Counted from the first letter of the stretch, positions 44,177 to 53,458 are shown. The stretch: 64,000 nt of DNA from an uncultured Collinsella sp. (GCA_902493855.1 CABUQV010000007.1:26037-90036), one strand, 5' to 3'. The notes: generated by a model not told the origin, from the letters alone. Made by a program: numbers and translations.

Positions 44177-45649
44177 TTACTTGGCCTGCTTATCGAGCGT
44201 GGGCTTCATGGCAATCAGGATTGCGGCGGCGACCACGGAGCCAATCACGATGTCCAGGCAGAACAGCGCGACGTTGTTCGTGGCAAGGGCGACGATAAAG
44301 CCACCGTGCGGGACGTAGCAGTCGATACCCTGGAAGGCGGCAAGTGCCGCACCCACGGCAGAGCCGATGCAAATGCCGGGAAGGGTGTGACCGAGGTCCT
44401 TGACCGCGAAGGGGATAGCGCCCTCGGTAATACCGATGCAGCCCATGAACAGCGCGGAGATGCCCATCTGGCGGTCAGCGTCATCGAACTTGTTCTTGGC
44501 AATGAGCGCAGCGAGGCCACAGGCGATCGGAGGAACGGCGACGGCGACGCGGAACATACCGTTAGGACCGTAGATACCGGAGGCCATGATGGCCATGGTG
44601 AAGGTCGAGGCGGTCTTGTTGATGGGGCCACCCATATCGAAGGCGGTCATAACGCCAATGACCAGACCCAGGACGACGGCGGAGCCGCCCTGCAGGCTAC
44701 CGAGCACGCCGGTGAGCCAGTCCATCACAAAGCCAAGCGGCGTGGCCAGGATGTAGATATAGGCCATGCCCAGGACAAGCGAGGTCAGAATCGGGATGAT
44801 CAGGATGGGCATGATGGTCTGAATGGTGTTGTTGACCCTCCAGGTCTTCATCCAGCGGACAAAGTAGCCGCAGATAACTGCCATGATCATGGCGCCCAAG
44901 AAGCCGGTCGAAACGCTGTTGCCGTTAGGGGTAACGACCGCGTTGTTGACCAGGTAGCCCAGGACAAAACCAGGGGCGAGCGCGGGCTTGCCGGCCATCG
45001 AGTAGGAGATGTATGCCGCAAGCACCGGGATCATCATGGAGATGCCGGCCATGCCGATGGTGTTAAGGCTCACCATCAGCGGGTTGGTGACCTCCATGCC
45101 GTTAGCACCGGCGGTACCGGATGCCAACGAGAAGGCAAGAAACACGCCACCGATAACGACGATGGGGATAAAATAGGAAACGCCGGTATTGAATGCATTG
45201 AGCAGCGTCTTACCAGGATCGGCAAAGATAGACTGCTTGGACGCCGGTGTCGGGGCCTGCGGGGCAGCGGAGACGGCCTTCTTCTCTGCCTTGGCCTCGG
45301 CCTTGGGCGCGTCAACGGCACCACCCGTCGCCTTGATGATCTCAACAGCCTGGTCGATGATCTTTACCGGATCGGCGATTACATCCGAGGTGCCGACCTT
45401 CAGGAACTTGCCCTCGGCCATCTTCTGCTCAAAACGATCCTCGTTCTCGACACCCACGTCGACGGACTCGAGCACCAGGTCGGCGGAATCCACGTCTTCC
45501 TGCGTCAGCTCGTTCTCGATACCCAGGCCACCCTGAGCCTCGACTTTGCACTCGATGCCACGGGCGGCGCATTCATCCTGAATCGCCTTCTGAGCCATAT
45601 ACGTGTGGGCAATACCCACGGTACAGGCGGCAACGCCTACGATCTTCAT
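44177..45649 (-). CDS. PTS EIIBC component, fructose family
   Basis: 490 aa. N-terminal EIIB with phospho-Cys at residue 9 (MKIVGVAACTVGIAHTYMAQ; most FruA proteins read ACPTGIAHT). A Lys/Ala/Pro linker runs at about 105-140. EIIC then has about ten membrane helices, with the substrate motif FDMGGPINKTAS and GITEGAIPFA. No EIIA domain; this is supplied by the separate gene at 39653. It imports and phosphorylates a ketose or related sugar. It is the first gene of the operon, divergent from a LacI regulator, and AGAGGGA precedes the ATG. Confidence 0.94.
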   Translation of the reverse strand: MKIVGVAACTVGIAHTYMAQKAIQDECAARGIECKVEAQGGLGIENELTQEDVDSADLVLESVDVGVENEDRFEQKMAEGKFLKVGTSDVIADPVKIIDQAVEIIKATGGAVDAPKAEAKAEKKAVSAAPQAPTPASKQSIFADPGKTLLNAFNTGVSYFIPIVVIGGVFLAFSLASGTAGANGMEVTNPLMVSLNTIGMAGISMMIPVLAAYISYSMAGKPALAPGFVLGYLVNNAVVTPNGNSVSTGFLGAMIMAVICGYFVRWMKTWRVNNTIQTIMPILIIPILTSLVLGMAYIYILATPLGFVMDWLTGVLGSLQGGSAVVLGLVIGVMTAFDMGGPINKTASTFTMAIMASGIYGPNGMFRVAVAVPPIACGLAALIAKNKFDDADRQMGISALFMGCIGITEGAIPFAVKDLGHTLPGICIGSAVGAALAAFQGIDCYVPHGGFIVALATNNVALFCLDIVIGSVVAAAILIAMKPTLDKQAK

Positions 45650-45809
45650 TGCTTCCCTCTTTTCATAGAGTTGCGTGCGCAAGACACCGTTTGCGGAGGC
45701 CTCCGGAGCATCCCCTGCCGTTTGGACTTGCTGTCTTTTCGACAAGACCAATATAGAGTGGTGGCATTGATAAAACCAGCTCATTTCGGTAAACGTGCAG
45801 GTCAGAGCG

Positions 45810-45833
45810 TTAGTTATGCGATTTAGTTATGCG
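45810..45833. promoter_or_regulatory. Direct repeat TTAGTTATGCG, possible operator
   Basis: TTAGTTATGCG at 45810-45820 and again at 45823-45833, 13 bp apart, in the divergent gap between the PTS operon and its LacI-type regulator. It could be a regulator site. It is not a classical LacI palindrome. Confidence 0.4.
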
Positions 45834-46060
45834 TTTAACCAAAAATGAATCCTGCGTTTTTGACCTCTTTTTTAAAAGTCAAGAAGTATTTTGATTTCTC
45901 GGTAGACGGCAGGCTTGCATAGCCGCCACGAATTTCGGACCCCACGGATACGGTATTGTTGCATACTCATAAAGGGGTGAAAGGACAGGCAGAATCGTGT
46001 GCCCGCAACCCAAACGTGAACCACCGCGCCACACAACGCAATTTGTCGGAAGGAGTCGCT

Positions 46061-47071
46061 GTGACCAAACAGCGCATTACGATCGCAGACGTCGCCCGCG
46101 AGGCGGGAACTTCAACAGCCAGCGTCTCGTATTACCTCAACGACAAACGGGATAAGCTCAGCGAGAAAACGCAGGCAAAGATTGCGCGCGTCATCAAGGA
46201 ACTCGGATACGTTCCCAACGCGCAGGCGCAAACACTCACCGGCAAACAGACCCACGTTATCGCCATCATCATCTTGGATAACACCAACAAATGGGCGGGC
46301 CTCGTCCTCAACGGCATGGAGCAGGTCATGCTCCCCGCGGGCTACCAGACGGTCGTTTGCACGAGCAACTTTAACCCCGAGACCGAGCTCATGTATGTCG
46401 ACAAAATGCTCTCGCTGGGCGTCGATGGCTTTATCATCCAGCCCACGGCAAACTTCAAAGCCGTGCACGACCGCATTAGACGCGCCGGCAAGCCGGTCGT
46501 CTTTTTCGATGCGGCCATCTATAGCCCAGGTACCAGCTGGGTCAAAACCAACCTTTACGACGGTGTGTACAACGCCACGCAGGTGCTTCTCGATGCCGGC
46601 TACGAGGACTTTTTCTCCATTGCCGCCAACATGACCGAAATGCGCACCCGCATGGAGCGTTTTCAGGGGTATGCCGAGGCACTGGCAGCGAACGGACAGC
46701 TCTACAAAGCGATTCCCATCGACCACAACAAGCCGTCGGTCAGCGAGCTTACCGAGTACTTTAAATACAAGCTCAACCCCGCCAAGCAAACCCTTATCTT
46801 CGTGCAAAATCAGTGGGCACTTCCCCGTGTCTACAAGGCCCTCCAGCCCATGGCCCATCTACTTCCGCAGCAAATCGGTCTTTTGGGACTCAACTGCGAA
46901 GACTGGACCAACCTCACCACGCCGACCGTTTCCACGATCATCGAGCCCGTCGACCAGGAAGGCAGAGAGGCGGCCGAGATGCTCCTCGCGCTACTCGATG
47001 GCAGCAGCACGCCCGGTGAGCAGCGCATCCTCGAATGCAAACTCAATTGGCTCGGTTCCACCTCGATCTAG
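46061..47071 (+). CDS. LacI-family regulator 2, likely controlling the PTS operon
   Basis: 336 aa. Helix-turn-helix ITIADVAREAGTSTASVSYYLNDKRDKLSEKT, hinge NAQAQTLTG, then the sugar-binding domain (HVIAIIILDNTNKWAGLVLNG, GLLGLNCEDWTNLTTPTVSTI). GTG start with GGAAGGAG upstream; a longer in-frame ATG has no site and would add 35 unrelated residues. It is divergent from EIIBC, the usual place for the local sugar-responsive regulator. Confidence 0.93.
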   Translation: MTKQRITIADVAREAGTSTASVSYYLNDKRDKLSEKTQAKIARVIKELGYVPNAQAQTLTGKQTHVIAIIILDNTNKWAGLVLNGMEQVMLPAGYQTVVCTSNFNPETELMYVDKMLSLGVDGFIIQPTANFKAVHDRIRRAGKPVVFFDAAIYSPGTSWVKTNLYDGVYNATQVLLDAGYEDFFSIAANMTEMRTRMERFQGYAEALAANGQLYKAIPIDHNKPSVSELTEYFKYKLNPAKQTLIFVQNQWALPRVYKALQPMAHLLPQQIGLLGLNCEDWTNLTTPTVSTIIEPVDQEGREAAEMLLALLDGSSTPGEQRILECKLNWLGSTSI

Positions 47072-47200
47072 CCATACGTCAAATATGAGGCAAATGAATC
47101 AGTAGCGTTTGTCCCAAATCTTAAGTATTTCTTCGACAGAACGGCCCCTGCCGGCTCCTGCTAGACTGGTAGATTCCCAACCGTCCATCCAGGAGTCTCC

Positions 47201-48184
47201 ATGTCGCGCAAGTCCGCCTACAAGCAAGTACTTTCCATCGGCACCGCCGTGGTGCTGGGGTTTGCGCTGTTTACGGGATCGCTCGACGAAGCTCCCAAGC
47301 TGCTGTCGCCGCAAAGCGATGAACAGGCGGCAGCTCTGGCCGAGAAGCAAAACGAGAGTCCCAGCCGTACCGACGACGAAGCGGACTTGGTCACCCGGCT
47401 CGAATCGGGAACATCGAGCTCTGAGGACTCTCAAAATAGCCAAGACTCTGGCGATGCCTCCGATTCCGCCGCAACCGACGCCGGTGACGACACTTCCACA
47501 GACAGCGCCGCCACCCCCATCGACGAGGTCGAAAACCCCGACCTCAACCGCGCCCGCGGTGTATATCTCAGCAGCATTCCCGACTACGCCGGCAACCCCT
47601 ACGTTGCCCTTCGCGCCGACAGCACGCACCCGCTCGGCACGCCGTCATTCACGCTCGACGAGTATGAGCGTGCCACCGAAGAGGGCTGCTTTAAGAAATT
47701 CTCCAAGCTCGACAGCCTTGGCCGCGCCCGCAAGGCGCTCGCCTGCGTAGGCCCCGAGTCGCTCGGACAGGGAAAGCGCGGCGATATCTCGCGTATCCAT
47801 CCTGCCGGCTGGCACCAGCAGCGCTACGACTTTATTCCGGGCCAGAGCCTCTACAATCGCTGCCACCTCATCGCCTGGTCGCTCTGCGGCGAGAACGCCA
47901 ATCGCAAGAATATCCTCACCGGCACGAGCTATCTCAACGAAACGGGCATGCTGCCTTTCGAGGAGCAGATTCTCGGCTACATCCACGACACGGGCAACCA
48001 CGTGCTCTATCGCGTCACGCCCATGTACAACGAAGAGGAGCTTGTCTGCCGTGGCGTGCGCCTTGAGGCGCAATCGGTCGAAGACCACGGCAAGACCCTC
48101 TGCTTCCACGTGTACTGCTACAACCTGCAGCCGCACGTGCAGATCGACTACGCCACCGGCCGCAACCAGGCATCCGGAGACTAG
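47201..48184 (+). CDS. Exported DNA/RNA non-specific endonuclease (streptodornase-like)
   Basis: 327 aa. N-terminal signal or anchor helix (VLSIGTAVVLGFALFTGSL). A Ser/Asp-rich low-complexity spacer runs at about 50-115. The beta-beta-alpha metal nuclease domain then has catalytic His222 in LYNRCHLIAWSLCGENANRKNIL and GTSYLNETGMLPFE. This matches the streptococcal mitogenic-factor/Sda1-like family. It degrades extracellular nucleic acid, for nutrition or escape from DNA nets. CAGGAG precedes the ATG. Monocistronic with its own terminator. Confidence 0.92.
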   Translation: MSRKSAYKQVLSIGTAVVLGFALFTGSLDEAPKLLSPQSDEQAAALAEKQNESPSRTDDEADLVTRLESGTSSSEDSQNSQDSGDASDSAATDAGDDTSTDSAATPIDEVENPDLNRARGVYLSSIPDYAGNPYVALRADSTHPLGTPSFTLDEYERATEEGCFKKFSKLDSLGRARKALACVGPESLGQGKRGDISRIHPAGWHQQRYDFIPGQSLYNRCHLIAWSLCGENANRKNILTGTSYLNETGMLPFEEQILGYIHDTGNHVLYRVTPMYNEEELVCRGVRLEAQSVEDHGKTLCFHVYCYNLQPHVQIDYATGRNQASGD

Positions 48185-48247
48185 TGGCGACCACGCCGCC
48201 CGTAACCCAAAAAATATCCGTTTTCCTCCGTCCCCAAGGAATCAAAT

Positions 48248-48281
48248 AAGGCCGCCCCGGTTACCCAGGGCGGCCTTTTCG
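48248..48281 (+). terminator. Terminator after the nuclease gene
   Basis: AAGGCCGCCC, loop, GGGCGGCCTTTTC. It sits in the convergent gap before the EF-G-like gene. Confidence 0.85.
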
Positions 48282-48312
48282 TCAGCACCTACGTTGCGGG
48301 CAAAACCGCACG

Positions 48313-50388
48313 TTACTTGGCGCGGCCCTCATCATAGCGCTCGACTAGCTTGGCCTGAACGTCATAAGGAACCTGCTCATAGCCCGCGGGCTTCATGGTA
48401 AAGTCACCCGTGCCGCGCGTGATAGAGCGCAGGCGCGTCGAGTAATCCGTCAGCTCGGCGAGCGGCGCCTGGGCAATAACCACGGTATCGCCGCGATCAT
48501 CGGTATCCATGCCCGTCACGCGACCGCGCGAAGCCGAGATATCGCCCATCACGGCGCCGGCGTAGCTCTCGGGGATAGTCACCGTGATTTCCTCGATGGG
48601 CTCCAGCACCACCGGATCGGCATCGGCGCATGCCTTGCGCAGGCCGATGCGAGCCGCCGCGCGAAACGCCATCTCGTTGGAGTCGACGCTGTGATACGAG
48701 CCGTCGTACACGGCCACGCGAATGCCCGTAAGCGGATAGCCGGCAATAATACCGTCCTGCATGGTCTCCTGGACGCCCTTGTCCACGGCGGGGATGAGCG
48801 AGCGCGGGATGCGGCCACCCACGACCTCGTCAACAAACTCATAACCATCGCTCGTGCCGTCGGGCCCAATGAGCGGCTCCACGCGCAGCCAGCAGTCGCC
48901 GTACTGGCCGGCGCCGCCGGTCTGCTTCTTGTGGCGGCCCTGGGCGCTCGCCGTGCGGCGGATGGTCTCGCGATACGGAATGCGGATCGGCACGCTCTTG
49001 GCGACGACCTTGGTGCGGTCTTCCAGACGGTTGAGCAGCACCGAAACCTGCGCCTCACCAACGGCGGAGATAATGGTCTGGCCAGTCTCCTCGTCGCGGT
49101 CGATGCTCATGGTCGGATCGGCCTTGCAGGCCTTCTCGATAAACGTGTAAAGCTTCTCTTCATCGCCGCGATTCTCGGCCTCAATGGCGATGCGGTACTG
49201 CGAGTTAGGGAACTTAAACGCCGCAGCCTCGACCTTGCCGGTAATCGAGAGCGTATCGCCCGTTTCGGCAGCCAGCTTAGGCGCCACGATGATGTCGCCG
49301 GCATAAGCATGCCCGACCTCGGTCATGTCACGGCCGCACATTACATACAGGTGAGCCAGACGCTCGCCCTTACGCGTGCGCGCATTGATCAGCTCTAGGC
49401 CCGGCTCAAGCGTGCCCGTCAGCACCTTGATAAAGCTGATGCGGCCCTGCTGCGGGTCGGCCAGCGTCTTAAACACAAATGCCACCGGACGGTCATCGTC
49501 ACTCGAGATCTTGAGCGAGTTGCCGTCGATGAGCGGCATCTCGCCGTAGTCCGTCGGCGCCGGGAAGTACGTGGCGATGTCATCCATCAGCGAGTTGACG
49601 CCCTGCTCTTTAATGCAATCGCCCGCAAAGACCGGCACAAAGATGCGCTCGGCGATCGCCTTCGACAGCAGGCCCTCAAGCTCCTCCTGCGTCAGCGTCT
49701 CCTCGCCTTCCAAGTACTTCATCATCAGCTCGTCGTCAGCCTCGGCCACCAACTCGCACAGATGGTCATGGGCCTCCTCGGCCTGGGCACGATACTCCTC
49801 GGGGATCTCCGACTCAACGGCTTCGGTGCCGTTGCAATGGCGCGCCTTCATGCGCACCAGGTCGATAATGCCGTCAAAGTCCTCGCCCTCGCCCCAGCCC
49901 AGGGTCACGGCGCCCAAGCGTGTACCAAAGCGCTCCTGCAGCAGTTCCATGGTGGACGCAAAGCTGGCCTCGGGACGCGACAGACGGTTTACGAACACCG
50001 CGCGTGCCAGGCGCAGGTCCTCCGCCGCATACCAAAGCTTGACGGTCGTAGGCTGCGGGCCGGCCTCGGCGTCGACCACAAACAGCGCCGTCTCGCAGAC
50101 GCTCATCGCGGCAAAGGCGTCTCCGATAAAATCGGGATAGCACGGGGCATCGAGCACGTTGATGCGCGCGCCCTTCCAGTCGATCGGTGCAATGGTCGTC
50201 GAGATGGAAAATGCACGCTTGACCTCTTCGGGGTCATAGTCGAGCGTGGGCTTGGTGCCGTCGTGGCCGCCCAGGCGGGCGGTCTTGCCGGAAAGGTGGA
50301 GCATGGCCTCGGCGAGTGAAGTCTTGCCCACCCCGCCTTGGCCTACGAGCACCACGTTCCTTACGTTGCCGGTCTTGGGAGCACCCAT
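48313..50388 (-). CDS. Elongation factor G-like paralog with altered GTPase motifs
   Basis: 691 aa with all five EF-G domains. G1 GQGGVGKT (16-23) is intact. G3 reads DAPCYPDF (80-87) where EF-G has DTPGHVDF, so both the Gly and the catalytic His are lost. G4 reads NRLS (134-137) instead of NKxD. Domain IV retains GRHKKQTGGAGQYGDC. Such EF-G2-like proteins lack normal translocase GTPase activity in the species studied, and their role is unsettled. ATG (MGAPKTGN) with CAAGGAGG upstream. Monocistronic. Confidence 0.93.
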   Translation of the reverse strand: MGAPKTGNVRNVVLVGQGGVGKTSLAEAMLHLSGKTARLGGHDGTKPTLDYDPEEVKRAFSISTTIAPIDWKGARINVLDAPCYPDFIGDAFAAMSVCETALFVVDAEAGPQPTTVKLWYAAEDLRLARAVFVNRLSRPEASFASTMELLQERFGTRLGAVTLGWGEGEDFDGIIDLVRMKARHCNGTEAVESEIPEEYRAQAEEAHDHLCELVAEADDELMMKYLEGEETLTQEELEGLLSKAIAERIFVPVFAGDCIKEQGVNSLMDDIATYFPAPTDYGEMPLIDGNSLKISSDDDRPVAFVFKTLADPQQGRISFIKVLTGTLEPGLELINARTRKGERLAHLYVMCGRDMTEVGHAYAGDIIVAPKLAAETGDTLSITGKVEAAAFKFPNSQYRIAIEAENRGDEEKLYTFIEKACKADPTMSIDRDEETGQTIISAVGEAQVSVLLNRLEDRTKVVAKSVPIRIPYRETIRRTASAQGRHKKQTGGAGQYGDCWLRVEPLIGPDGTSDGYEFVDEVVGGRIPRSLIPAVDKGVQETMQDGIIAGYPLTGIRVAVYDGSYHSVDSNEMAFRAAARIGLRKACADADPVVLEPIEEITVTIPESYAGAVMGDISASRGRVTGMDTDDRGDTVVIAQAPLAELTDYSTRLRSITRGTGDFTMKPAGYEQVPYDVQAKLVERYDEGRAK

Positions 50389-50628
50389 GATGACCTCCTT
50401 GCAGGGTCGCGCGCAATGCGCGACGCCAACGGGGAGAGTTCGCGGTCGATGCCGTCCCGGGAGCAGCATGGTCGGCAGCCGAGCCGACTCACCCTCCAAA
50501 TGTCCTATGCCACCACCCTACCCTCACGGGCGGCTGTCCATGCACACCTTTCGGCGCACGCGCGGATACGGGCGGCGAGAGGAAGGAGAACGCATGCGAG
50601 GCGATTATTGGACCCCGCCGATGCAAAT

Positions 50629-50665
50629 AAAATGTCGCCGCAGGCCATAAGATCTGCGGCGACAT
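50629..50665 (-). terminator. Terminator of the amino-acid ABC operon
   Basis: Read leftward: ATGTCGCCGCA, 12-nt loop, TGCGGCGACAT followed by TTTATTT, 34 nt past the ATPase stop. Confidence 0.88.
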
Positions 50666-50698
50666 CACCTCAATTAATAGTTGAGTAAATAGCTGAGT

Positions 50699-51463
50699 CT
50701 ACCCCTCGATACGGCTCAAGAACTCGCGTGTACGATGCTCGCGCGGATGGTCGATGACCTGCTCGGCCGGACCCTCCTCGACAATGCGGCCACCGTCCAT
50801 AAAGACCACGCGGTCGGCAACATCGCGCGCAAACTGCATCGCGTGCGTCACGATCACCATCGTCATATTCTGCGCGGCCAGATCCTTGATGACGCGCAGA
50901 ACCTCGGCCGTCAGCTCGGGATCGAGCGCCGAGGTCGGCTCATCAAAGAACAAGATTTCCGGGTCGAGCGCCAGGGCGCGGGCAATACTCACGCGCTGCT
51001 GCTGGCCGCCCGAAAGCTCACAGGGCACCTTGTTCTCGTTGCCCGTCAGCCCCATCTGTGCAATAAGCTCGTGCGCGCGGGCCTCCGCCTGCTCGCGCGG
51101 GCGCTTAAGCACGCGGATCGGTGCATCGGTGATGTTTTTCATCACGGTATAGTGCGGGAACAGATTGTAGTTCTGAAACACCAGACCAAACCGCGAGCGC
51201 GCCTGTTTAGGCACATCGCCCTTTGCGTACACCGCGCCCGAACCCGCATCCGTCGCGACGGCAAGGTCGCCAAACGAGAGCGAGCCACCGTCGAGAGTCT
51301 CGAGCAGCGTGGCGCAGCGCAGCAGCGTGGACTTACCGCCGCCCGAAGGCCCGATAATCGCCACGACCTCGCCACGCTTTACCTCAAGCGAGATATCCTT
51401 GAGTACCTCATTGCCGCCAAACGCCTTTCGGGCGTTCGTTATATTCATTACCGAACTAGTCAT
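50699..51463 (-). CDS. Polar amino acid ABC transporter, ATP-binding protein
   Basis: 254 aa, GlnQ/HisP type. Walker A GPSGGGKST, Q-loop FQNYNLFPHYTV, signature LSGGQQQR, Walker B ILFFDEPTSALDPE, H-loop VTHAM. The DAGSGAVYAKGD insert is a common small variation before the Q-loop. Its ATG overlaps the permease stop (last 8 nt), giving coupled translation. It energises import with the permease and binding protein upstream. Confidence 0.95.
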   Translation of the reverse strand: MTSSVMNITNARKAFGGNEVLKDISLEVKRGEVVAIIGPSGGGKSTLLRCATLLETLDGGSLSFGDLAVATDAGSGAVYAKGDVPKQARSRFGLVFQNYNLFPHYTVMKNITDAPIRVLKRPREQAEARAHELIAQMGLTGNENKVPCELSGGQQQRVSIARALALDPEILFFDEPTSALDPELTAEVLRVIKDLAAQNMTMVIVTHAMQFARDVADRVVFMDGGRIVEEGPAEQVIDHPREHRTREFLSRIEG

Positions 51464-52094
51464 GGTAGTAATCCAATTTTTTCTCGGCGGCGCCCAGCAG
51501 CATCTCGACGACGAAGTTAAAGATCCAGTAGATTAGCGCCGCGATCGCAAACGGCACCATGCTCACCTGCGAGGCGACCAGCGCCTTGGCCGTCGAGAAC
51601 ATCTCACCCACGCCAATGGCAAACGCCAGCGACGTGTCCTTGACCAGCGTGATGATCTCGTTGCCCATCGCAGGCAGAATACGCTTGGCGACCTGCGGCA
51701 TCACGATATACAGAAACGTCTGCATACGCGAGTAGCCCAGCACCTCGGCAGCCTCGTATTGACCGCGCGGAATGGACTGCAAGCCCGAGCGATAGATCTC
51801 GGCAAAGTAACCGGCGTAGTTGATGATGAACGCCACGACGCACGCCGTCCACTTGGAATCGGGCGTGAGCGAGATGCCGAACACGTAGTACGGGGCAAAG
51901 TAGATGGCGAACATCTGTAGCATGAGCGGCGTGCCACGCATCACCGAAATATAGATACGCGCGATCCAGCGAAGCGGCGCAATTTTGCTCATGCGCATGA
52001 ACGCCACGGGGATTCCCAGCGGAATCGACCCGAGCAGCGTCAGCACAAACAGCTGCAAGCTGACCAAGAATCCCTGGCCAAGCATCTGCATCAT
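51456..52094 (-). CDS. Polar amino acid ABC transporter, permease
   Basis: About 212 aa, HisMQ/GlnP family. LFVLTLLGSIPLGIPVAFMRMS, RGTPLMLQMFAIYF (the family RGTPLL motif), YAGYFAEIYRSGLQSIPRGQYEAAEVLG (EAA loop contacting the ATPase) and LVKDTSLAFAIGV. The start is uncertain: ATG 52094 or 52091, or a TTG at 52109 preceded by GAGAG. It lies downstream of the binding-protein gene, separated by a 105-bp hairpin element. Confidence 0.92.
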   Translation of the reverse strand: MMQMLGQGFLVSLQLFVLTLLGSIPLGIPVAFMRMSKIAPLRWIARIYISVMRGTPLMLQMFAIYFAPYYVFGISLTPDSKWTACVVAFIINYAGYFAEIYRSGLQSIPRGQYEAAEVLGYSRMQTFLYIVMPQVAKRILPAMGNEIITLVKDTSLAFAIGVGEMFSTAKALVASQVSMVPFAIAALIYWIFNFVVEMLLGAAEKKLDYYHD

Positions 52095-52155
52095 GACCTG
52101 AATAGACAACCCAAGCTCTCTTTCACGACAACAGAACAGTGAACCCAATGCTAAA

Positions 52156-52260
52156 GCGGGTTTTCCAGGTGCCCGAGTTTGCCGTGAAAGAGGAGCGCCG
52201 CGTACTAAATGTACGCAAGCGACGGTTTGAACGGCAAAATCGGGTGCCTGGGAAAGCCGC
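52156..52260. repeat. Large hairpin element C, between binding-protein and permease genes
   Basis: 30-nt arms (52156-52185 and 52231-52260, about five mismatches) enclose a 45-nt core with its own hairpin GCGTAC-TAAAT-GTACGC. The right arm ends on the stop codon of the binding-protein gene. Architecture parallels elements A and B, but the core sequence is different. Confidence 0.82.
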
Positions 52261-53120
52261 TATTTCAAAACCCAGTTGTCGAAGGAAAGACCGTAATCTG
52301 CATATTTATCGCACAGGTCCTTGACCGTGCCGTCCTCGTAGAGTGCCTTGAGCGACTCGGTCACGGCATCTGCGGACTTGGTGTCGCCCTTCTTAAAGCC
52401 AACGGCGTAGTGCTCGCTGGACAGCGGCTTATCAAGCTGCGTATATGCATCGGGCTTGGCGGCAAGCTGATACTGAGCGATCGAGAGGTCACAGGCAACG
52501 GCATCGACTGCACCACTCTCGAGCTGCATAAACGCCGTGTTGTACTCACCGATGGTATCGAGCGTGGCAAACGTCGCGGCCAGATCCTTCTGGTCGCCCT
52601 CGAGCACATCCTGTGCGGCGGAATCGGTCTGGGTAATCACGGTCTTGCCGGCAAGATCGTCCCAGCTCTTGATACCCGCGTCCTTCTTGACCACGAGCAC
52701 CTGCTCGTTGAGCATGTACGGCTCGGAGAACGTGTAGTCGTCCTCGCGACCCTCCATGGTAAAGCCGTTCCAGATGCAGTTGATGGCACCCGAGTTGAGC
52801 AGCGTGTCCTTGGCATCCCAGTCGATGGCCTCGTATTTGACCTCCCAGCCCTGCTTATCGGCAACAGCCTTGGCCAGATCGAGATCAAAGCCGGTGTACT
52901 CGCCATCGTCGCCTACAAAGCCATACGGAGGATAGGACTTGTCAAAGCCCACGACGAGCTTCTTGGACTCCGCAGCACCCTTCACATCCTTGGCCGCGGC
53001 AGAGCCTGCAGCGGAGCCCTTGCCGGCACCACCACCGCAGCCGACAAGACCAAGGCCAAGCACCGTGGCAAGCGAGCCGGCTAGACCAACAAACTGACGA
53101 CGAGACATATCGGTATTCAT
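52260..53120 (-). CDS. Amino acid ABC transporter substrate-binding lipoprotein
   Basis: 286 aa, SBP_bac_3 family. The signal has twin arginines (MSRRQFVGLAGS), suggesting Tat export, and a lipobox LVGC with Cys28 as lipid anchor. The mature protein reads LVVGFDKSYPPYGFVGDDGEYTGFDLDLAKAVAD and INCIWNGFTMEGREDDYTFSEPYML. The last two are the ligand-binding signatures of polar amino acid binders. ATG with GGGGGA upstream. First gene of the operon. The ligand is not predictable. Confidence 0.94.
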   Translation of the reverse strand: MNTDMSRRQFVGLAGSLATVLGLGLVGCGGGAGKGSAAGSAAAKDVKGAAESKKLVVGFDKSYPPYGFVGDDGEYTGFDLDLAKAVADKQGWEVKYEAIDWDAKDTLLNSGAINCIWNGFTMEGREDDYTFSEPYMLNEQVLVVKKDAGIKSWDDLAGKTVITQTDSAAQDVLEGDQKDLAATFATLDTIGEYNTAFMQLESGAVDAVACDLSIAQYQLAAKPDAYTQLDKPLSSEHYAVGFKKGDTKSADAVTESLKALYEDGTVKDLCDKYADYGLSFDNWVLK

Positions 53121-53212
53121 GGTATTCCCCCTTGATGGCACTTTAGTTAGGTAAAGTGAGTCATGTAACGTTCAGAATCATACACTTTAGCGTGATAGAG
53201 CACAAGGCGAGT

Positions 53213-53351
53213 TTGCCCGCCGCGTGAGGGGTGTGGGGGTTAAGTTTCCTGCTCTACAGTCCTGCTCACGACGGAGGCCACATTAAGTGGCCTCCTGTTC
53301 GTGCGGAACTCGCGATAAACTTAACCCCCACACCCCTCACGCGGCGGGCAA
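53213..53351. repeat. Large hairpin element, copy B (139 bp)
   Basis: Perfect 35-bp outer arms (53213-53247 and 53317-53351) around a 69-nt core. The inner hairpin GGAGGCCAC-ATTAA-GTGGCCTCC differs from copy A at matched positions so pairing is kept. The core shares CAGTCCTGCTC and CGTGCGGAACTCGCGAT with copy A. It lies between the binding-protein operon promoter side and the RNA methyltransferase gene. Confidence 0.92.
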
Positions 53352-53458
53352 CCGTCGTTGGGCTTATCACTGACACGAATAAACCGCTTGCATATCGTCT
53401 GCTGGCTTGGCACGGTACAATACTTGCAGCTTTAATTCATAAATTAGTGGAGTTATTG

